Shown here: in pieces, positions 58,220-64,000 of the stretch | Layout of the letters: every line of letters begins with the position of its first letter | Numbering within the stretch: position 1 is the first letter of the stretch | Source: JAMLIN01 sp964476625 | GTDB taxonomy: Bacteria > Pseudomonadota > Gammaproteobacteria > Burkholderiales > Burkholderiaceae_E | Length of the DNA stretch: 64,000 nucleotides | Direction: 5' to 3' | Assembly: GCA_964476625.1 (NCBI GenBank) | Contig: CAYZBJ010000010.1 | Span: 4,169 to 68,168 of the forward strand | Notes under the pieces: generated by a model | What the model was told of the DNA's origin: nothing | The model's input: only the letters and a program-made list of their open reading frames with translations | Databases searched by the model: none | Translations under genes and position numbers: made by a program

Positions 58220-60062
58220 ATAACTGTCGGGTTTCGTCCAACAGTGCCGCCGGGACCGCGACCGGCATAGTCAGGAGAACCTGGGCATAGGCCTTGGCGA
58301 GGTTGTCCGTATGGAGCGACGCCATGCCGCCGCCGCCGAGCACGTCATGGAGTAGGAAATTGATCGCCCCCATGCCCGGGAGGTCGAAGCGCTCGACCCG
58401 GCTCGGCGCCCGATGGGCGAAATGTGCCGCAACCGACTCCGGCGTCAGTCGCAGGGACAACCAGGGCAGCCAGCGCGGATCGCGGGCGATGATCCCGATA
58501 TTGGCCTTGTTGCCCTTGTCACCGGATCGCCCATGGGCGACCCGGATGAGATCGACGGTCCGCATCGGCACTGCCGGGTCTTCCCGTGCCGGCTCGAAGA
58601 CCCTCGCCGCCGGTACGCCACCGGCCTCGTCGTCGTCCACGCCCGGGGCAAATGGCACCTCGAGCACCTGCCCGTCGACGTCGACCCTGACGGAGATCGC
58701 ATCCTTGGCGAACAGGAAGGAAAACAGGCGGATGACCGGCGACGGGCTCGGACGCCCCCCTACCAGGCCCGTAGTACCTGGCGCCATCGAAGTGCCCGCT
58801 GGCGCGAACTCGCGGGCGAAGAGCCGCAGGGCGGCGGCCGATTCGCTGCGCACCGCGATCTTGAGCACCACCTCGCGCGCCAGCGCCCTGCCCTGTGCCC
58901 CGAGCGACTCCTCGGCGCCGAGCACCTCGATCCGGGCCTCCGCATAGTCGGGCAGGCCCTGGGCGGCCAGCATCGCCCGGGTCCGCGCGAGGATGGTCTC
59001 GCCGGTCCTGCGCGCCTTGGCCGCCGCTTCGGCGCCGATGATGGTCAGGAAGGCGGTATTGCGATAGCCGTCCGCATGGGTCGCGCTGACCTTGCAGCGC
59101 CGGCTCGGCGCCCGCCCGCGGGCGCCGGTGACGCGGACCCGGTCATCGCCGTCGGCTTCGAAGCGCACGGCGGTGAAATCGCAGCGCACATCCGGCAACA
59201 GGTAGCTGCGCGGATCACCGATCTCGTAGAGAAGCTGCTCGCCGACGCTCGCAGGCGTCACCAGCCCCCCGGTACCGGGCGACTTGGTGATGACGAAACT
59301 GCCATCGGCATGCGCCTCCACCACCGGGAAGCCGATGTTCTCCCAATCGGGCACCTCGCGCCAGTCGGTGAACAGTCCGCCGGTGCACTGCGCGCCGCAT
59401 TCGACCAGGTGTCCCGCGAGCGACCCCTGCGCGAGGAGGTCGTAGTCGGTCTCGCGCCAGCCGAAGGCATGCATCATCACCCCGAGGGTGACTGCCGAAT
59501 CCACACCACGACCGGTGATGACCACGTCGCAACCGGCGTCGAGGGCACGGGCAATGGGTACCGCGCCGAGGTAGGCGTTGATGCTCACCGGCCGGGCCGG
59601 GAAAGGCGAGCCGTCGAACATCTCGCGAACGCCCGAGCGCGCGAGCTCAGCGGCGCGATCGATGAGGTCGTCGCCCAGCACCACGCCGATCTTCAGGTCG
59701 ATGCCGAGTTCGGCGGCCACCCTGGCCAGCGCATCGCGGCAGGCAAGCGGGTTGACCCCGCCGGCGTTCGCGACCACCCGCACGCCCTGGCGGCGGATCT
59801 CCGGCAGCAGCGCGCGCATGGTGATGTCGACGAAATCATTGGCGTAACCTTGCGCCGGGTCCTTCGCGCGCTTGGCGGCGAGGATCGACATCGTCACTTC
59901 GGCGAGATAGTCGAAGACGAGGAAATCGATCCGACCATGCTCGAGCAGCTGCGGCGCCGCGATCGCGGTATCGCCCCAGAAGCCCGAGGCGCCGCCGATG
60001 CGCACGACCTTGCGCGCCTCTGCCGCCCGGGTCGGGCCATGGGAAGTCGTGGCAAGCGTCAT
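58218..60062 (-). CDS. atuA: AtuA-like acyclic-terpene utilisation protein
   Basis: A 614-residue protein of the AtuA family. The N-terminal DUF1446 part has IGGASGFWGDTAIAAPQLLEHG near 21-42 and VVANAGGVNPLACRDAL near 95-111. The C-terminal AtuA-like domain has LIRVAHGRSGDKGNKANIGIIARD near 512-535 and a small-residue-rich end (LHDVLGGGGMASL). AtuA is needed for citronellol/geraniol growth in Pseudomonas, but its reaction is not defined. The start at 60062 overlaps the tetR stop by 1 bp. Closest to AtuA rather than LiuA. Confidence 0.87.
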   Translation of the reverse strand: MTLATTSHGPTRAAEARKVVRIGGASGFWGDTAIAAPQLLEHGRIDFLVFDYLAEVTMSILAAKRAKDPAQGYANDFVDITMRALLPEIRRQGVRVVANAGGVNPLACRDALARVAAELGIDLKIGVVLGDDLIDRAAELARSGVREMFDGSPFPARPVSINAYLGAVPIARALDAGCDVVITGRGVDSAVTLGVMMHAFGWRETDYDLLAQGSLAGHLVECGAQCTGGLFTDWREVPDWENIGFPVVEAHADGSFVITKSPGTGGLVTPASVGEQLLYEIGDPRSYLLPDVRCDFTAVRFEADGDDRVRVTGARGRAPSRRCKVSATHADGYRNTAFLTIIGAEAAAKARRTGETILARTRAMLAAQGLPDYAEARIEVLGAEESLGAQGRALAREVVLKIAVRSESAAALRLFAREFAPAGTSMAPGTTGLVGGRPSPSPVIRLFSFLFAKDAISVRVDVDGQVLEVPFAPGVDDDEAGGVPAARVFEPAREDPAVPMRTVDLIRVAHGRSGDKGNKANIGIIARDPRWLPWLSLRLTPESVAAHFAHRAPSRVERFDLPGMGAINFLLHDVLGGGGMASLHTDNLAKAYAQVLLTMPVAVPAALLDETRQL

Positions 60063-60811
60063 CAGCGATTCTCCGATTCGATGCCGATCGCGCGTTCGAT
60101 GCGCGCCACCCGATCGGCGAGGTCCGGCAAGCGGGTAGCGCCGGGATCCGGTGTCCAGCCACACAACAGGGTATCGACCATCCGGATCGCAATGGCCCCC
60201 GGCTCGAACTGCTCGCGGCGCGCCAGCATGCGCCAGGCCCAGTGCTGGATTCCACCGAGGATGAAGTCGCGGGCGATCGGGATGTCGAACGAGCCGAGGA
60301 GTTCGCCGCGCCGGACGCCCTCGCGCAGGGTTTCGGTCAGCAGCCGGGAATAGCGCCGATTAAGCGCATGCAGGTTCGAACCCTGGTAGTCGGCCCGGCC
60401 CCAGACCTGGCCGTTGATGAGCCGTCCCATGCCGGCATCGTCGATCGCGATGCGCAGGTGACGACCGACGAAGAAGACGAGCCGGTCCCGGGTGCCCTCG
60501 ATCTGCGCGAGCCGCGGCGAGATATCGGCGATCAGGTCTTCGTAGAAGGCCTCGAGGACGGCGTCGAACAGCGCCCGCTTGTTGCGGAAGTAGGTGTAGA
60601 TCGTGCCCTCGACGCAACCGGCCCGCATCGCGATCTCGCCCATCGACGCGCCGTCGAACCCGGCCGCCGGAAAGACCTCGCGGGCCGCCGCGAGGATCTC
60701 GGCCCGCCGCTCGGGCCGGCGACGACGCGACGCCGGCGACTGCGCCGCCCGCTCCGCCGAACCGGCCTCCACGGGAGCGCTACCGCTCGCTTGACTGCCT
60801 GTCGTCACCAT
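60062..60811 (-). CDS. TetR/AcrR-family regulator (AtuR-like by context)
   Basis: A 249-residue one-component repressor. The N-terminal helix-turn-helix has AAREVFPAAGFDGASMGEIAMRAGCVEGTIYTYFRNKRALFDAV near 40-85. The ligand-binding domain is about 150 residues. The first 35 residues are Ala/Ser/Arg-rich and vary between homologues. It is divergent from the SDR gene and overlaps atuA by 1 bp. It probably senses an acyl-CoA or terpenoid intermediate; a TGAATG-T-CACTCA motif in the divergent gap is the candidate site. Confidence 0.88.
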   Translation of the reverse strand: MVTTGSQASGSAPVEAGSAERAAQSPASRRRRPERRAEILAAAREVFPAAGFDGASMGEIAMRAGCVEGTIYTYFRNKRALFDAVLEAFYEDLIADISPRLAQIEGTRDRLVFFVGRHLRIAIDDAGMGRLINGQVWGRADYQGSNLHALNRRYSRLLTETLREGVRRGELLGSFDIPIARDFILGGIQHWAWRMLARREQFEPGAIAIRMVDTLLCGWTPDPGATRLPDLADRVARIERAIGIESENR

Positions 60812-60934
60812 CCTGAGCCAGATTCAATATCGATGAAAAAGAATCGCACAGCCGCCTCGGAACGACAAGGGAAGTTCGACTCCGAACGGGTCGATTCGCC
60901 GCTTGCCGACGCCGGGACGATGCGGCAACATCAT

Positions 60935-60947
60935 TGAATGTCACTCA
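60935..60947. promoter_or_regulatory. Candidate operator TGAATG-T-CACTCA
   Basis: A near-palindrome (one mismatched pair) in the tetR-SDR divergent gap, 15 nt before the SDR ATG. It resembles the TGAATG/CATTCA half-sites used by acyl-CoA-responsive TetR regulators such as Bacillus FadR. Another TTCA-N7-TGAA lies near 60824-60838, closer to tetR. Confidence 0.4.
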
Positions 60948-60962
60948 GTACCGGAGACGAAC

Positions 60963-61862
60963 ATGGCCGAAACCGCGCAGCCGGCTTCCTATCGATCAGT
61001 ATTCCGGCCGGGCCTGTTCGATGGCCGGGTGGTGATCGTCACCGGCGCCGGATCGGGAATCGGCCGCTGCTGCGCCCATGAACTCGCCGCGCTCGGGGCG
61101 CGGGTCGCGCTACTCGGTCGCAAGGTCGAGAAGCTCGATGCGGTAGCCGCCGAACTCGAGGCCGGCGGCGCGCGCTTCAGCACCCATGCCGTGGACATTC
61201 GCGACGAAGCCGCGGTCGAAGCCGCGGTCGCTTCGGTACTTGCCGCCCACGGCCGGATCGACGGCCTGTTCAACAACGCCGGCGGGCAGTTCCCCGCCCC
61301 GCTCGAGGACATCTCCCTGCGCGGATGGGATGCCGTGGTCCGCACCAATCTCACTGGCGGTTTCCTGATGTCGCGGGCCGTGTACCGCGGCTGGATGAAG
61401 GCCCACGGCGGCGCCATCGTCAACATGATCGCCGACATCTGGCACGGCATGCCGTCCATGGGCCACTCAGGCGCGGCGCGCGCCGGCATGCTCAGCTTCA
61501 CTGAGACCGCCGCCTGCGAATGGGCGGTCGCCGGCGTCCGGGTCAATGCGGTCGCGCCCGGCTGGATCGCATCGAGCGGCTTCGACACCTACGACCCGCC
61601 GATGCGTGCGCAGTTGCGGCGACTGAAATCGGTGGTTCCGCTGCAACGCTTCGGTACCGAAGCCGAAGTCTCGGCGGCCGCGGTCTTCCTGCTCAGCGAA
61701 GCGGCGGCCTTCATCACCGGCAGCTGCATCCGGATCGACGGCGGCGTGCCGAACGCCCGCCATACCTGGCCCACGCGCGACCGGGACCACGAGACCGACG
61801 CGACCCGGGCCTTCGATGCGTTTGCGCTGGCACGCCCGCCACGGATGCTCGACGAGGACTGA
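60963..61862 (+). CDS. SDR oxidoreductase, AtuB/PECR-like
   Basis: A 299-residue short-chain dehydrogenase. The cofactor motif is VTGAGSGIGRCCAHEL near 23-38, and NNAGG near 101. The active region reads GHSGAARAGM, where classical YxxxK is replaced by His and Arg. This HSGAARAG block is a known feature of the PECR/AtuB group, which includes 2-enoyl-CoA reductases and the citronellol/citronellal dehydrogenase of the atu cluster. A GGAG ribosome site precedes ATG 60963. The last 30 residues are extra. It is first in the SDR-carboxylase-ACAD operon. Confidence 0.86.
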   Translation: MAETAQPASYRSVFRPGLFDGRVVIVTGAGSGIGRCCAHELAALGARVALLGRKVEKLDAVAAELEAGGARFSTHAVDIRDEAAVEAAVASVLAAHGRIDGLFNNAGGQFPAPLEDISLRGWDAVVRTNLTGGFLMSRAVYRGWMKAHGGAIVNMIADIWHGMPSMGHSGAARAGMLSFTETAACEWAVAGVRVNAVAPGWIASSGFDTYDPPMRAQLRRLKSVVPLQRFGTEAEVSAAAVFLLSEAAAFITGSCIRIDGGVPNARHTWPTRDRDHETDATRAFDAFALARPPRMLDED

Positions 61863-61865
61863 ACC

Positions 61866-63482
61866 TTGCCCCAGATCACCTCCCGGGTCGATACCGGCAG
61901 CGAGGAGTTCGCCGCGCGCCGCAACGGCATGCTCGCCCTGGTCGACCAGCTGCGCGGCCTCGAGGCCCGCACCGTCGCCGCATCGGCGCGCGCCGCGCCG
62001 CTGTTCGCCAAACGCGGCCAGTTGCTGCCGCGCGAACGCCTGGTGCGGCTGCTCGACACCGGCGCGCCCTGGCTCGAACTCTCCACCATGGCCGGGCTCG
62101 GCATGGATCGCCGCGACGCCGAGCACACCGTGCCGGGCGGTGGCGTCATCTGCGGCATCGGCTACGTGGGCGGAGTGCGCTGCGTGGTCAATGCGAGCGA
62201 TTCCGGCATCGCCGCCGGTGCGATCCAGTCGATGGGTCGCCAGAAGATCCTGCGGGCGCAGGACATCGCGATGCAGAATCGCCTGCCCTACCTGCAGCTG
62301 ATCGAATCGGCCGGCGCCAACCTGCTCGAGTACCAGGTCGACGGCTTCATCGAGGGCGGCCGGATCTTCTGCAATCTCGCCCGGCTCTCGGCCGCGGGCC
62401 TGCCGGTGATCGGGGTCGTGCATGGCTCGTCGACCGCCGGCGGCGCCTACATGCCCGGCCTGTCCGACTACGTGATCATGGTGCGCGACCAGGCCCGCGC
62501 CTTCCTCGCCGGCCCGCCCCTGCTCAAGGCGGCCACCGGCGAGATCGCCACCGACGAGGACCTCGGCGGAGCGCGCATGCATACCAGCGTGACGGGCCTG
62601 GGCGAGTACCTGGCCGACGACGACGCCGACGCGATCCGCATTGCCCGTGAGCTGATGGCCAAGCTCAACTGGCCGCGCGCCACCGGGCAGGCCACTGCCT
62701 TCGAGGCGCCCGCCTATCCGACCGAGGAGCTCGCGGGCGTCATGCCGCTGGACTTCCGCGAACCGATCGACATGCGCGAGGTGATCGCGCGAATCGTCGA
62801 TGCATCGGACTTCCTCGACTTCGGCGCCGACTACGGCCCCGCGACGGTCTGCGGCCATGCCCGCCTGGCCGGTATGCCGGTGGGCATCCTCACCAACAAC
62901 GGACCGCTCGACCCCGCCGGCGCGACCAAGGCCACCCATTTCATCCAGGCCTGCTGCCAGGACGGCACTGCGCTCCTGTACCTGCAGAACACCACCGGCT
63001 ACATCGTCGGCACCGCATCCGAGCGAGCCGGCATGATCAAGCACGGCTCGAAGATGATCCAGGCGGTCTCGAACGCCACCGTGCCGTCGATCACCGTGCA
63101 TTGCGGCGCCTCCTTCGGCGCCGGCAACTACGGCATGAACGGCCGCGCCTTCTCGCCGCGCTTCGTCTTCACCTGGCCCAACGCCCGGACCGCGGTCATG
63201 GGCGGCGAGCAGGCCGCGCTCACCATGCGCATCGTCAGCGAAGCCAAGGCGCAGCGCCGCGGCGAAGCGGTGGACGAGGCCGAGCTGTCCGCCCTCGAGC
63301 GGCGCATCATCGAGAACTTCGACCGGCAGTCGAGCGCCTTGCACACCAGCGCCCGCCTGCTCGACGACGGCGTCATCGACCCACGCGACACCCGTTCGGT
63401 GCTCGCCCTGGCCCTGGCGACCTGCCTCGACGGCGATGCGCGCGCCGTCCGGCCGATGCAGTTCGGCGTCGCCCGCCCCTGA
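61866..63482 (+). CDS. Acyl-CoA carboxylase, carboxyltransferase beta subunit (AtuC/LiuB-like)
   Basis: A 538-residue biotin-dependent carboxyltransferase. The start is TTG at 61866. Both crotonase-like halves are present: N-domain with VNASDSGIAAGAIQSMGRQKILRAQDIA near 108-135, and C-domain with TNNGPLDPAGATKATHFIQ near 342 and GYIVGTASERAGMIKHGSKM. It carboxylates a 3-methyl-branched enoyl-CoA (geranyl-CoA in Atu, methylcrotonyl-CoA in Liu). The atuA neighbourhood favours geranyl-CoA, but substrate cannot be read from the sequence. The alpha (biotin) subunit is not in the window. Confidence 0.88.
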   Translation: MPQITSRVDTGSEEFAARRNGMLALVDQLRGLEARTVAASARAAPLFAKRGQLLPRERLVRLLDTGAPWLELSTMAGLGMDRRDAEHTVPGGGVICGIGYVGGVRCVVNASDSGIAAGAIQSMGRQKILRAQDIAMQNRLPYLQLIESAGANLLEYQVDGFIEGGRIFCNLARLSAAGLPVIGVVHGSSTAGGAYMPGLSDYVIMVRDQARAFLAGPPLLKAATGEIATDEDLGGARMHTSVTGLGEYLADDDADAIRIARELMAKLNWPRATGQATAFEAPAYPTEELAGVMPLDFREPIDMREVIARIVDASDFLDFGADYGPATVCGHARLAGMPVGILTNNGPLDPAGATKATHFIQACCQDGTALLYLQNTTGYIVGTASERAGMIKHGSKMIQAVSNATVPSITVHCGASFGAGNYGMNGRAFSPRFVFTWPNARTAVMGGEQAALTMRIVSEAKAQRRGEAVDEAELSALERRIIENFDRQSSALHTSARLLDDGVIDPRDTRSVLALALATCLDGDARAVRPMQFGVARP

Positions 63483-63510
63483 CACGCCCCATACCGAGGA
63501 GACCATCCCC

Positions 63511-64000
63511 ATGCCATTCACCGAAGACCATGTGCAGATGCAGGATTCGCTGAAGAAGTTCATCGAGGCCGAGATCAACCCGCACGTCGACGAATGGGAG
63601 CAGGCCGGCATCTTCCCGGCCCACGAACTCTTCGGCAAGATGGGCAAGCTGGGCTTTCTCGGGGTGACCAAGCCGGTCGAGTACGGCGGGCTCGGCCTCG
63701 ACTACTCGTTCTCGGTCGCCACGACCGAAGCGCTGGGGTCGATCCACTGCGGCGGCGTGCCGATGGCGATCGGCGTGCAGACCGACATCGCCACGCCGGC
63801 GCTGGCGCGCTTCGGCTCCGATGAAGTGAAAAAGGAGTTCCTGGCGCCGTCGATCAGCGGCGAATATGTCGCCTGCCTCGGAGTCTCCGAAGTCGGCGCG
63901 GGCTCCGACGTCGCCTCGATCCGCACCACGGCCCGCAAGGACGGTGACGACTACGTCATCAACGGCGGCAAGATGTGGACAACCAACGGCACCCAGGCCG
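63511..64000 (+). CDS. Acyl-CoA dehydrogenase, AtuD/citronellyl-CoA type (3' end beyond the window)
   Basis: The first 163 codons of an FAD acyl-CoA dehydrogenase. The N-terminus is FTEDHVQMQDSLKKFIEAEI, then HELFGKMGKLGFLGVTKPVEYGGLGLDYSF near 45-75 and the FAD-binding LGVSEVGAGSDVASIRT near 120-137. The catalytic Glu would lie past the window end. GAGGAG sits a few bases before the ATG. In the atu pathway this step oxidises citronellyl-CoA to geranyl-CoA. Confidence 0.87.
   Translation, partial: MPFTEDHVQMQDSLKKFIEAEINPHVDEWEQAGIFPAHELFGKMGKLGFLGVTKPVEYGGLGLDYSFSVATTEALGSIHCGGVPMAIGVQTDIATPALARFGSDEVKKEFLAPSISGEYVACLGVSEVGAGSDVASIRTTARKDGDDYVINGGKMWTTNGTQA

Noticed and set aside
61467..63671. 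A 734-codon minus-strand frame opposite the carboxylase gene
   Set aside because: Gly/Arg/His-rich shadow with no family match; the plus-strand carboxyltransferase is complete.

Overview
The window is about 64 kb of very GC-rich, densely packed DNA from what looks like a Burkholderiales-type betaproteobacterium. This is inferred from gene content: separate RelA and SpoT, the gmk-rpoZ-spoT block followed by greB, the yicC / kinase / PP2C / rph / rdgB / hemW neighbourhood, pmbA-darP-mog, a complete type II secretion system (T2SS), and the PEP-CTERM two-component pair PrsK/PrsR. No rRNA, CRISPR array, intact prophage or insertion sequence was found. One tRNA gene is present. No stretch over about 300 bases lacks a gene. 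A 10-N scaffold gap at 35410-35419 sits inside a gene.

Layout. 1-4.4 kb: a minus-strand operon of a Ser/Thr kinase, a PP2C phosphatase, RNase PH, RdgB and the start of hemW, divergent from yicC. 4.4-9 kb: a decayed VapBC-like remnant, an aldehyde dehydrogenase, a Uma2 nuclease, and three small haem- or flavin-related genes. 9-18.9 kb: stringent-response and housekeeping genes (gmk, rpoZ, spoT, greB, pmbA, darP, mog, relA, mtfA). A 101-nt nested palindrome separates the convergent spoT and greB genes. 19-27.6 kb: an envelope-polysaccharide region with prsK-prsR, a TviB/TviC-type nucleotide-sugar pair, a lytic transglycosylase, the 3' remnant of a UDP-glucose dehydrogenase and a UDP-glucuronate-epimerase-like gene. 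27.7-36.5 kb: fabI, selD, an aminotransferase, an EgtD-like histidine methyltransferase, and an ABC exporter with an AttH/CrtC-like partner.

36.5-48.2 kb: ykvA and a T2SS locus in the order gspG-H-I-J-K-L-M-N-D-E-F on the minus strand, with gspC divergent. 48.2-50.2 kb: thyA, folA, a flavodoxin-like gene and tRNA-Arg(CCU). 50.3-56.7 kb: a small HxlR-controlled operon (kappa-GST-like isomerase, SDR, thioesterase), a lipoprotein esterase, an Old Yellow Enzyme, a GST-like protein and a PaiB-like protein. 56.7-58.2 kb: a HAD-UbiA fusion resembling the mycobacterial DPPR synthase. 58.2-64 kb: an acyclic-terpene or branched-chain acyl-CoA catabolic cluster (AtuA-like, TetR, PECR/AtuB-like SDR, acyl-CoA carboxylase beta subunit, acyl-CoA dehydrogenase running off the end).

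The signals I rate most worth a second look are: the HAD-UbiA fusion as a possible one-protein route to polyprenyl-phosphoryl-ribose; a recurring pattern of a -10-like hexamer only 6-8 nt from the start codon (kinase, spoT, mtfA, transglycosylase, thyA, HAD-UbiA), which suggests leaderless mRNAs; the nested spoT/greB palindrome; an AT-rich patch inside gmk that may be an internal promoter; a 19/20-identical element upstream of darP and gspC; and the truncated ugd. Functions come from recognising family motifs by eye. No database search was possible.
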